Below are positions 1 to 6,246 of a DNA stretch of 7,537 nucleotides, in pieces. The stretch's first letter is position 1. Every line of letters starts with the position of its first letter. This DNA comes from Sphaerochaetaceae bacterium (GTDB taxonomy: Bacteria > Spirochaetota > Spirochaetia > Sphaerochaetales > Sphaerochaetaceae), in the NCBI GenBank assembly GCA_023231265.1, contig JALNVT010000124.1, forward strand, positions 1 through 7,537. Reading direction: 5' to 3'. A model generated the notes under the pieces. That model saw only the letters and a program-made list of their open reading frames with translations. It did no database searches and was not told the origin of the DNA. The position numbers and the translations under genes were made by a program.

Positions 1-1386
1 AAGAATCTCAAGTTTTTCTTGAGATTGAAGTCCTACTGCATGACCTTTAGGCAGCAATCTTTGATCACAGCTATCATGTCTCATGTTAAGTCTGTATTCA
101 GCTCTAGATGTGAACATTCTGTAAGGCTCTTTTGTTCCCTTAGTTACAAGGTCATCAATAAGAACACCGGTGTAGCTCTCAGCTCTTGATAAAATAAGTG
201 GTTCCTCACCTTTCAATTTCTGAGCTGCATTTATACCTGCAATCAATCCCTGACAAGCTGCTTCTTCATAACCACTTGTACCATTGGTCTGTCCAGCAAT
301 GAACAGACCTCTGTTGTTGATGCATTCCAAGGAAGGCAGTAACTGCAGAGGATCAATGTAATCATATTCAACAGCATATGCAGGTCTCATTACCTCGGCA
401 TTTTCAAGGCCAGGTAATGTTCTCATGAATGCATTTTGAACATCTTCAGGAAGTGATGATGAGAGACCATTCAAGTACATCTCTTCTGTGTTTGCACCTT
501 CTGGTTCGATGAATATCTGGTGACGCTCTCTATCTGGGAAACGCACAACTTTGTCTTCAATTGATGGACAGTAACGAGGACCTTTTCCTACAATCTTACC
601 GCCATACAAAGGAGATTTCTGTATGTTCTTTCTGATTATCTCGTGTGTCTTATCATTTGTCCAAGTTATAAAACAAGGAATTGATGGTCTGTCCACTGAT
701 TCATAATCAAATGAGAATGGCATTGGATCATCACCTGGTTGCTCCTCACACTTTGAAAAGTCGATTGAGCTTTTTTTGATACGTGCTGGAGTACCAGTCT
801 TCATTCTTCCAAGAGTGAATCCATGTTTTCTTAGATTGGTTCCAAGACCAATTGCTGCAACCTCACCAAGACGACCACATGGAGAATCATATTCACCAAT
901 GAAAATTCGACCTTCCATGAATGTTCCTGTGGTCAGCACAACAGTTTTTGATGTGATTTTGTGTCCACGTTCTGTTATAACACCACTTACAATCTTGGTA
1001 TCTTCATCAATTATCAAATCTACAACTGTATCCATGAATAAAGAGAGGTTTGGCTGCAACTCTACAGTTCGTTTGGCAAGAGCAGAGTATTCAAATTTAT
1101 CAGCCTGTGCTCTTGGTGACTGAACAGCGGGACCTCTTCTTCTATTGAGAATCCTGTATTGAATCATGGTGCTGTCAATCAAGTGACCCATCTCACCACC
1201 CAAAGCATCTATCTCTCTTACAATGTTACCTTTTGCAAGTCCACCAATGGCAGGGTTACAAGAAAGGCGTCCAATTGCATCTAAATTCTGTGTTATGAGC
1301 AAAGTCTTAAAGCCCATACGTGCAGGTGCAAGGCATGCCTCAATTCCGGCATGGCCTCCACCAATTACAATGGTATCAAAATCCAT
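1..1386 (-). CDS. mnmG: MnmG (GidA), tRNA uridine-5-carboxymethylaminomethyl synthesis enzyme, partial: N-terminal 462 codons
   Basis: This is the FAD-dependent partner of MnmE; together they add the carboxymethylaminomethyl (or aminomethyl) group to C5 of wobble U34 in certain tRNAs, in the cytoplasm. The frame is open from the ATG at 1386 to the window edge, so the C-terminus (about 160-170 residues of a usual ~625) is missing. Visible landmarks are the Rossmann FAD loop GGGHAGIEA (residues 9-17), SCNPAIGG with Cys43 (E. coli Cys47), GPRYCPSIEDK with Cys273 (E. coli Cys277), GYEEAACQGL, and GTKEPYRMFTSRAEYRL near residues 415-430. The loop after the FAD motif reads LAPARMG where AAARMG is usual. 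The start is fixed by the FAD motif and by AGGA (1393-1396) six bases upstream, which overlaps the mnmE stop codon, so the two genes are probably translationally coupled. Identity is very secure. Confidence 0.97.
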   Translation of the reverse strand, partial: MDFDTIVIGGGHAGIEACLAPARMGFKTLLITQNLDAIGRLSCNPAIGGLAKGNIVREIDALGGEMGHLIDSTMIQYRILNRRRGPAVQSPRAQADKFEYSALAKRTVELQPNLSLFMDTVVDLIIDEDTKIVSGVITERGHKITSKTVVLTTGTFMEGRIFIGEYDSPCGRLGEVAAIGLGTNLRKHGFTLGRMKTGTPARIKKSSIDFSKCEEQPGDDPMPFSFDYESVDRPSIPCFITWTNDKTHEIIRKNIQKSPLYGGKIVGKGPRYCPSIEDKVVRFPDRERHQIFIEPEGANTEEMYLNGLSSSLPEDVQNAFMRTLPGLENAEVMRPAYAVEYDYIDPLQLLPSLECINNRGLFIAGQTNGTSGYEEAACQGLIAGINAAQKLKGEEPLILSRAESYTGVLIDDLVTKGTKEPYRMFTSRAEYRLNMRHDSCDQRLLPKGHAVGLQSQEKLEIL

Positions 1387-1392
1387 AATATA

Positions 1393-1396
1393 TCCT
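1393..1396 (-). promoter_or_regulatory. Ribosome binding site of mnmG, overlapping the mnmE stop codon
   Basis: On the minus strand the end of mnmE reads TAGGATATATTATG. AGGA shares its first two bases with the TAG stop of mnmE and lies 6 nt before the mnmG ATG. Only 8 nt separate stop and start, so ribosomes finishing mnmE can reinitiate on mnmG. This fits the 1:1 MnmE-MnmG complex. Confidence 0.7.
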
Positions 1397-2729
1397 ATTT
1401 TCCTACGCAGAAATCGCCAAAGATTTTATCTAGGACGTCATCTTGTGTTATTTCACCAGTCAATCCACCAAGGGATGTCAGTGCTGAATTCAATTCAACT
1501 GCAACAATATCCAATCCAATATCTTGTTTCTGCAGAGCCTCTGCTTCATTCAATGATGCAAGAGCCTCAAGCAAGAGACCATGCTGTCTCTCTGATTCAA
1601 CAATTACCTTTGAATCATCACTTATAAGAAGTGATGCAGATGTTTTGTTTATTATTGCTTCAAACAATTCTGTTATACCTTCACCAGTTATTGTGCTGAT
1701 TGAAAGGCCTTCTCTTTCTCTTAAATCCCTCTTTGTATAAACAAGGATTGTTTTTTCATTGTCATGAATGCTTTTATCAATGACACTTTCCTCTTCAGCA
1801 CCATCTACGAGGTAGAGAATAACATCAGCCATATCAATGAGCTCTTTTGTTTTCTCAATACCAGCATTTTCAATTGAATCATTGCTCTTTCTGAGACCTG
1901 CTGTATCAAACAATCTCAATGGAACACCCATTATTTGAGTGCTTGCTTCTATATAATCACGAGTTGTTCCCTGTATTTCAGAAACGATCGCTCTTTTTTG
2001 TTTCAGCAGAAGATTGAACAGTGAGCTCTTACCAGCATTTGTGCTACCAGCGAGTACAACTTTTATACCTTGCCCATACAGACGACCTGTTTCATATGTA
2101 CCTTCAAGGTTTTTTATGCCTGTTATCACTTCTTCAAGGTCACTTGAAGGGAAGTCAAAATCATCAATTTCATCTTCTGCGTAATCAAGTTGAATCTCAA
2201 TAACAGTCATGACTTTAAGAAGTTGCTGTTTCAATTCTTCAATTCTATCATGAAGAGAGCCTTCAAGACGACCAAGCGCCAGTGCTCTTTCCATCTGACT
2301 TTGAGATGTAACAAGTTCATGGACAGCTTCAGCTTGAGTGAGGTCCAGAGCACCATTTAAGAATGCTCTCAATGTGAACTCTCCACCTTTGGCCTGTCTC
2401 ATTCCATGTTTTGCCAATTCTTCTAGAATAGCTTTTATTACTGCAAGGGACCCGTGACATGATATCTCTACAGCTTCCTGTTTTGTATATCCATGCCCTT
2501 CTGTATTGACAGCACAAACTACTTCATCAATTTTATTTTTATTTTCTGATACAAGATATCCGTGTACCATAGTTGCATTTTTGGCATTCATCAAACTTTT
2601 AGGACGTGAGAAACATTCTGCTACGTGTTTCAAACATTCTGGTCCACTGACTCTGATTACTGCAATTGCACTTTGGTTCCAGCCTGTAGCTAGAGCAAAT
2701 ATTATATCATCTGTATTATAGGTTTCCAT
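1395..2729 (-). CDS. mnmE: MnmE (TrmE), tRNA U34-modification GTPase
   Basis: GTPase that, with MnmG, modifies U34 of tRNAs using methylene-THF. With the start I prefer it has 444 residues, normal for the family (about 450). It has an N-terminal folate-binding/dimerisation domain (to about 115), a helical domain containing GGEFTLRAFLNGALDLTQAEA, an inserted G domain (about 222-370), and the C-terminal CVGK, whose Cys is the conserved CxGK cysteine. G motifs: G1 GSTNAGKS (228-235), G2 GTTRD (254-258), G3 DTAG (275-278), G4 TKRD (332-335). Glu287 matches the catalytic Glu282 of E. coli, and Asn231 matches the K+-coordinating Asn226. G1 lacks the usual Pro and G4 has Thr for Asn. Start choice: an in-frame ATG lies 18 nt upstream (2747), but it precedes the predicted transcription start. 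The METYNTDDIIFAL start aligns with family N-termini, which reach the IVALATP-like strand after about 8 residues. Neither ATG has a Shine-Dalgarno. First gene of an operon with mnmG. Confidence 0.96.
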   Translation of the reverse strand: METYNTDDIIFALATGWNQSAIAVIRVSGPECLKHVAECFSRPKSLMNAKNATMVHGYLVSENKNKIDEVVCAVNTEGHGYTKQEAVEISCHGSLAVIKAILEELAKHGMRQAKGGEFTLRAFLNGALDLTQAEAVHELVTSQSQMERALALGRLEGSLHDRIEELKQQLLKVMTVIEIQLDYAEDEIDDFDFPSSDLEEVITGIKNLEGTYETGRLYGQGIKVVLAGSTNAGKSSLFNLLLKQKRAIVSEIQGTTRDYIEASTQIMGVPLRLFDTAGLRKSNDSIENAGIEKTKELIDMADVILYLVDGAEEESVIDKSIHDNEKTILVYTKRDLREREGLSISTITGEGITELFEAIINKTSASLLISDDSKVIVESERQHGLLLEALASLNEAEALQKQDIGLDIVAVELNSALTSLGGLTGEITQDDVLDKIFGDFCVGK

Positions 2730-2765
2730 ATGTGCGATTATATGCATAGAGGATTAAAATAGCAA
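2730..2765 (-). promoter_or_regulatory. Sigma-70-type promoter of mnmE-mnmG, predicted near-leaderless
   Basis: On the minus strand, TTGCTA (2765-2760, 4 of 6 matches to TTGACA) is followed by a 17-nt spacer and a perfect TATAAT (2742-2737). Only 7 nt lie between the TATAAT and the ATG at 2729, so transcription should begin within a few bases of that ATG. This places the alternative ATG at 2747 upstream of the transcript. Spacing and -10 match are strong for sequence-only evidence; the start site itself is inferred. Confidence 0.6.
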
Positions 2766-3014
2766 TAATAACAACTATCTTTTTAACAAGGTAGCAATAA
2801 AATATCAAAATACACATTAATCTCTTATCTACAAAAGACATAATCTGAGCTTTTACATTAATTTTGACATACGCATGGGATGATATTGCACTTTGTTCTT
2901 CTAAATCCTATCAAACAACTTCTTTATATTCAATTCTTTTTCAATTTACCTCAAATTTTGAGTCAATTGAAGCAATATTTTAGGGATATAAAAATACAAT
3001 TAATTCAATAAGTA
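2766..3014. other. AT-rich divergent intergenic region between mnmE and epmA
   Basis: About 250 bp between the two opposed promoters hold no convincing gene. A 43-codon plus-strand reading frame (2880-3011) lacks a ribosome binding site and runs into the epmA promoter, so I do not call it. The only structure I can point to is a 13-bp odd palindrome, CTCAAATTTTGAG (2950-2962), directly followed by the 8-bp palindrome TCAATTGA (2963-2970), about 45-65 bp upstream of the epmA -35 region. A TTGACA (2864-2869) has no matching -10 at the right distance. Confidence 0.5.
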
Positions 3015-3049
3015 TTGAAATGAAAAAGATTAAGCTATAATATCTCTAT
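3015..3049 (+). promoter_or_regulatory. Promoter of epmA, short or near-leaderless transcript
   Basis: A perfect TATAAT lies at 3036-3041, with TTGAAA at 3015-3020 (15-nt spacer, on the short side). The -10 box ends 13 nt before the epmA ATG, so the 5' leader would be only about 5-8 nt. There is no purine-rich Shine-Dalgarno in the stretch ATCTCTATCTGTT before the start. Confidence 0.55.
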
Positions 3050-3054
3050 CTGTT

Positions 3055-4047
3055 ATGAATATTGAAGATAAATTAAACGCAGCAAGATCCAGGTCCAAAA
3101 TGTACTCATCAATCAGGTCCTTCTTCGACGGTAGAGACTACCTAGAAGTGGATACACCAACTCTATCTCCGGACTTGATACCCGAACCTACAATCGAAAA
3201 CTTTTCAACTACATTCAGAAATGAATTTATGGGTTCCAAAGACCTGTATCTTATTCCATCTCCTGAGGTGTATATGAAACGTTTGATAGCGCAGGGCTCT
3301 GGTTCAATTTATGAGTTCTCTCATTGCTTCAGAAACAGCGAGCAGTTAGGTAGAATTCACAACATTGAGTTTTCAATGCTTGAATACTACAGTGTGGGAA
3401 TGGATGAGAAGGATTCAATTAAATTGACTGAAGAGTTGATCAATGAGACCCATCTTCCTGATGCACCTGATTATGCCCTGCCTCCTTTTCGAGTCATGAG
3501 CGTAAATGAAGCTATGAAGAAGTACTGTGATATAGATCTAGATAAGTGCCAATCTCAAAGAGCTCTGTATGAAAAGGCACTCAAGCTTGGCTTGAGTGAA
3601 TCTCAAGGCAGAGAGTCCTGGGAGCAAACTTTTAACAGAATATTCTTAACATTTGTGGAACCCAACCTACCACAGGACAGACCTCTGGTCCTTGATAAGT
3701 ATCCATCTCAAATAGACTGTCTTGCGACAAACTATGATGATGGTCCCTATAAAAGACGATGGGAGATGTATATGGGAGGCAATGAGGTTGCAAATTGCTA
3801 TGATGAATTGAAAGATGTAGAGAAAATAGAGGAATATTACAGAAAAGAATATGCCAAACTGGTTCGTGAGAGATCAGAGACTGGCACAGTTATTCCTGAT
3901 GTTGATTTAGATTTTGCCTCACTATTTGAGAACTTTCCACAATGCAGTGGTGTTGCCATTGGTATGGATAGATTGTTGATGAGTCAAATGAATATACCTA
4001 ACATTGAGGGGGTGATTTTCTTTCCCTTTTCTGATATCATACATTGA
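3055..4047 (+). CDS. epmA: EpmA (PoxA/GenX/YjeA), EF-P--(R)-beta-lysine ligase, class II LysRS paralogue
   Basis: A 330-residue homologue of the LysRS catalytic core without the anticodon-binding domain, the size of E. coli EpmA (325). It activates (R)-beta-lysine with ATP and transfers it to EF-P instead of a tRNA. Motif 1 is LEVDTPTLSP (30-39). Motif 2 spans FRNSE (92-96) to HNIEFSMLEYY (102-112). GGNEVANCYDEL (241-252) is in the substrate region. Motif 3 is GVAIGMDRLLM (299-309) with its ATP-binding Arg306. Ala301 aligns with E. coli Ala298, the pocket residue where LysRS has Gly; from memory, changing it to Gly in E. coli relaxes selection against alpha-lysine. That supports EpmA over a truncated LysRS, as does efp 36 bp downstream. 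The ATG at 3055 is the only reasonable start and gives an N-terminus like E. coli's; it has no Shine-Dalgarno. The ligand is inferred from family and context. Confidence 0.95.
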   Translation: MNIEDKLNAARSRSKMYSSIRSFFDGRDYLEVDTPTLSPDLIPEPTIENFSTTFRNEFMGSKDLYLIPSPEVYMKRLIAQGSGSIYEFSHCFRNSEQLGRIHNIEFSMLEYYSVGMDEKDSIKLTEELINETHLPDAPDYALPPFRVMSVNEAMKKYCDIDLDKCQSQRALYEKALKLGLSESQGRESWEQTFNRIFLTFVEPNLPQDRPLVLDKYPSQIDCLATNYDDGPYKRRWEMYMGGNEVANCYDELKDVEKIEEYYRKEYAKLVRERSETGTVIPDVDLDFASLFENFPQCSGVAIGMDRLLMSQMNIPNIEGVIFFPFSDIIH

Positions 4048-4076
4048 AAATTAAATTCAAATCTATAATATGGAGT
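4044..4076 (+). promoter_or_regulatory. Possible internal promoter of efp, overlapping the epmA stop
   Basis: TATAAT at 4064-4069 sits in CTATAATAT, the same nine bases as at the epmA promoter. TTGAAA (4044-4049) covers the epmA TGA, but the spacer is only 14 nt, so the -35 assignment is weak. Transcription would begin near 4075-4077, at or just past the efp Shine-Dalgarno. efp may thus be read both from epmA and from its own promoter. Confidence 0.4.
4072..4075 (+). promoter_or_regulatory. Ribosome binding site of efp
   Basis: GGAG with an 8-nt spacer (TATATACC) before the ATG at 4084, which fixes the start. If the nearby TATAAT drives efp, the resulting transcript may begin at or after this GGAG, so the site would work fully only on transcripts read through from epmA. 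Confidence 0.55.
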
Positions 4077-4083
4077 ATATACC

Positions 4084-4647
4084 ATGATTAAAGCAGGTCA
4101 AATTGAAAGAGGTACAGCACTTCTAATTAAAGGCAAGCCTTTCGTTTGTATCGACCGTGAATTCGTAAATCCAGGTAAAGGATCAGCATTCGTTCGTTTA
4201 AAATTGAGAAACCCAGGTTCAGGTCAAATTTTAGCTGAAACAATGAAAACTCAAGATAACGCAGAAGAAATTACTGTAGATGATCGCGACTGTCAGTATC
4301 TTTACAATGATGGTGAAAATTTCCACCTAATGATGACAGATACATATGACCAGATCGAAGTTCCAATGAGTGCTTTCCCTGATTATGAATTACTATTAAA
4401 AGATGGCGAAACTTACAGATGTACTTTCTGGGAATCAGAATTATTAGACCTTCAACTACCACCAAAAGTAGTTTACCTTGTAGAAGAAGCTGAAGAAGCA
4501 ATCAAAGGTGATACAGTTCAAGGTGCTACAAAATATGTAACAACTGAATGTGGTCTTAAAGTAAAATGCCCTATCTTCATCAAAAAAGGTGAAAAAATTA
4601 GAGTCAATACTGAGACAAAAGAATACATTGAAAGAGTTAACAGCTAA
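4084..4647 (+). CDS. efp: Elongation factor P
   Basis: EF-P binds between the P and E sites and speeds peptide-bond formation at proline runs. Length 187 is standard for the three beta-barrel fold: KOW-like domain I to about residue 65, then two OB domains. The modification loop is NPGKGSAFVR, with Lys32 at the place of the beta-lysylated Lys34 of E. coli; this is the EpmA substrate type, not the Arg32 (EarP) or Pro-loop type. YLYNDGE (72-78) is typical. The C-terminal signature region, ATKYVTTECGLKVKCPIFI, has Cys where Val-Pro is usual. The match to treponemal EF-P, as I remember it, is the best taxonomic hint in the window. Codon choice differs from its neighbours: nearly all Glu are GAA, and several Arg are CGT, while neighbours use much GAG and AGA. 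This suggests high expression. Ends in an intrinsic terminator 20 nt downstream. Confidence 0.98.
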   Translation: MIKAGQIERGTALLIKGKPFVCIDREFVNPGKGSAFVRLKLRNPGSGQILAETMKTQDNAEEITVDDRDCQYLYNDGENFHLMMTDTYDQIEVPMSAFPDYELLLKDGETYRCTFWESELLDLQLPPKVVYLVEEAEEAIKGDTVQGATKYVTTECGLKVKCPIFIKKGEKIRVNTETKEYIERVNS

Positions 4648-4666
4648 TCAACTATTTTTATTTGTC

Positions 4667-4695
4667 AAACAGGTTCTATAGAGCCTGTTTTTTTT
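4667..4695 (+). terminator. Intrinsic terminator of epmA-efp
   Basis: AAACAGGTTC (4667-4676) pairs with GAGCCTGTTT (4681-4690) across a TATA tetraloop: ten pairs, one of them a U-G wobble on the plus-strand RNA, followed by a run of eight T (4688-4695). It begins 20 nt after the efp stop. On the opposite strand the wobble becomes an A-C mismatch and no U-run follows the stem, so it should act on plus-strand transcripts. Confidence 0.85.
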
Positions 4696-4818
4696 GTGCC
4701 CAAATCATCTCTTTCTTTCATTATTGTAAATAAAAGCTACCACCCAACCAATGAAGATTGAATGATAGCTTCTCAGATATATAAACAATTTAATAATTAA
4801 TCCAACTTAACTATTAAA

Positions 4819-6132
4819 TTAATTCGCTTCAGTATCCAATGCAATTGGATCATCTTCAGGTTCACCTCTATCAACACCAGCCATCAAGAAGAATGCAATC
4901 AACATGTTTGCTGCTGCAAAGATGAACAGTGATGGAAAACCAAACCAATCAATGAATGCACCTGTAATTGGTGGTGATATAATTGATGCCAGTTGGCTGA
5001 AGAAGTAATAAAGACCAGTATAGATCCCCATTGTTTTGTAGTCTGCCATCTGCCACAACATTGGGAATGAATTGGTAACAACACTTACCCAGAAAATTCC
5101 AAACAAGAACAGAAGAGCCCAGAAAGAATACTGTCTTGCGCTCTGTGACCATGAGAGTGTCAATTGACTGTGTAAGTAAATCATGGATAAAACAATCACC
5201 AAAGCAATCAAACTGAATCTTATAGTTTTCTTTCTACCACGCCTGTGTGCAATTTTACCAGAAGGAATTGCAAATATTGCATAAGCTATACCAACCATAC
5301 CTGCTGCAAGAGCTGCGGTACCTGATGAAGTATTGAGTACTTCAACACTGTATTTTCCTACAAAAGGAAGAACTCCCTGATAAGCAATGAACCAGAAAAG
5401 CAATGAAAGAAGAATGTGCAGTGCACTCTTATCTCTTTCATGGAATATAACCTTGAGGGACTTCATGATAGGAGCTTTTTCTTCTTTCTCTTCCTCTGTG
5501 AAACTACCATTCTTTTCTTTTACAAAGATAAACAGAAGAATAACTGCAACAATAACAAGAATACTTGCAAATGGGAAAGCCAATATATTGTCAGTTGGAA
5601 CACCATGGTAGTTTATTTTAACATCCATGAAACGAGCAAGACCAACAGTACCAACGATGGTTGCAACACCACCCATTGTGTTTATAACACCATTTGCCTC
5701 AGATCTGAGCTCACCAGGAATCATATCAGGCATGAGAGCAACAACAGGTCCTCTTACTGCCTGCTTGAAGAAATTCAAACAGAATACAAGAGCTATCAGA
5801 GCCCAGAGAGCATACATAGCAGCAAAAGGAATCAATCCAAAACATACTGCAGTCAGAGGAAGCAATGTGATTATGTATGGCATTCTTCTGCCAATTCTAG
5901 TTCTTGTCCTATCACTCATAGCACTGAAGATAGGAATCATAAATATTGCAACAATATTATCAAGTGTCATAATAGAGCCAATGACACCATTAGAATCTAT
6001 GTATCTGGAGAGAAAAATTGGAACATATGTGTCATACAGAGGATCCATAAGTCCCATGGTGAAAAAACCTAACCCTATCAAAAACGTCGTCAGGTAGTAC
6101 CCTTTCAAACCTTTCTTCTTTTCATTACCCAT
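4819..6132 (-). CDS. MFS transporter, 12 TM, SLC45/GPH-like (possible sugar porter)
   Basis: A 437-residue polytopic inner-membrane protein with about 12 hydrophobic segments, no signal peptide and a short basic N-terminus (MGNEKKKG). The loop after TM2 carries SDRTRTRIGRRMPYI (73-87), the version of the MFS loop 2-3 motif seen in SLC45 and glycoside-cation symporter relatives. A second copy-like motif, HRRGRKK (296-302), lies between TM8 and TM9. An acidic central loop (EEEKEEK, about 213-219) separates the two six-helix halves. Family members suggest an alpha-glucoside or other sugar with H+ or Na+, but no residue fixes the substrate, so this is inference. The start at 6132 is backed by AGAAGG six bases upstream. 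It is divergent from epmB and convergent with efp, so it forms its own transcription unit. No link to EF-P modification is apparent. Confidence 0.88.
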   Translation of the reverse strand: MGNEKKKGLKGYYLTTFLIGLGFFTMGLMDPLYDTYVPIFLSRYIDSNGVIGSIMTLDNIVAIFMIPIFSAMSDRTRTRIGRRMPYIITLLPLTAVCFGLIPFAAMYALWALIALVFCLNFFKQAVRGPVVALMPDMIPGELRSEANGVINTMGGVATIVGTVGLARFMDVKINYHGVPTDNILAFPFASILVIVAVILLFIFVKEKNGSFTEEEKEEKAPIMKSLKVIFHERDKSALHILLSLLFWFIAYQGVLPFVGKYSVEVLNTSSGTAALAAGMVGIAYAIFAIPSGKIAHRRGRKKTIRFSLIALVIVLSMIYLHSQLTLSWSQSARQYSFWALLFLFGIFWVSVVTNSFPMLWQMADYKTMGIYTGLYYFFSQLASIISPPITGAFIDWFGFPSLFIFAAANMLIAFFLMAGVDRGEPEDDPIALDTEAN

Positions 6133-6138
6133 AAAAAA

Positions 6139-6144
6139 CCTTCT
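6139..6144 (-). promoter_or_regulatory. Ribosome binding site of the MFS transporter gene
   Basis: On the minus strand AGAAGG lies six T residues before the ATG at 6132. It is the strongest Shine-Dalgarno in the window. A TATAAA (6152-6147) and a GATAAT (6172-6167) upstream could be -10 elements, but neither has a good -35 and I cannot choose between them. Confidence 0.7.
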
Positions 6145-6246
6145 TATTTATAATTAATGGTTATATATTATCATGCTTTTCGTAAAATAAAAATAAAATA
6201 TTTAAAATGATGGACTTAAATGGAATAATAAAGTAAAAATATCCGT

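Noticed and set aside
776..1740. Plus-strand reading frames across mnmG and the end of mnmE
   Set aside because: They are antisense to clear conserved proteins, lack ribosome binding sites and show no recognisable domain.
2876..2890. Sigma-54-like TGG...TTGC upstream of epmA
   Set aside because: The GG and GC elements are separated by 9 nt instead of the required 10, and there is no enhancer-binding protein in view.
2864..2892. Perfect TTGACA as a -35 box
   Set aside because: Nothing resembling TATAAT lies 16-18 nt downstream; the best candidate (GATATT, 2882-2887) is only 12 nt away.
2880..3011. 43-codon plus-strand reading frame in the mnmE-epmA spacer
   Set aside because: It has no ribosome binding site, a composition dominated by AT-rich codons (Phe, Ile, Leu, Gln), and its end runs close to the -35 region of epmA. 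Such a length is expected by chance in this AT-rich spacer.
3055..4047. epmA as a truncated lysyl-tRNA synthetase
   Set aside because: No anticodon-binding domain is missing through breakage; the protein is complete at EpmA length, has Ala at the motif 3 pocket position, and precedes efp.
4734..4771. AAGCTA/TAGCTT inverted repeat with a nested CAAT-GAAG-ATTG hairpin downstream of the MFS gene, as a minus-strand terminator
   Set aside because: The outer arms are only 6 bp around a 26-nt interior and the inner stem is 4 bp AT-rich. The following TTTTATTTA is suggestive, but the structure looks too weak to call.
5416..6072. Long plus-strand reading frame antisense to the MFS gene (218 codons)
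   Set aside because: It lies wholly over the transporter and its translation is rich in Ser, Thr, Asn, Cys and His, as expected for the complement of hydrophobic codons. It is a shadow frame.
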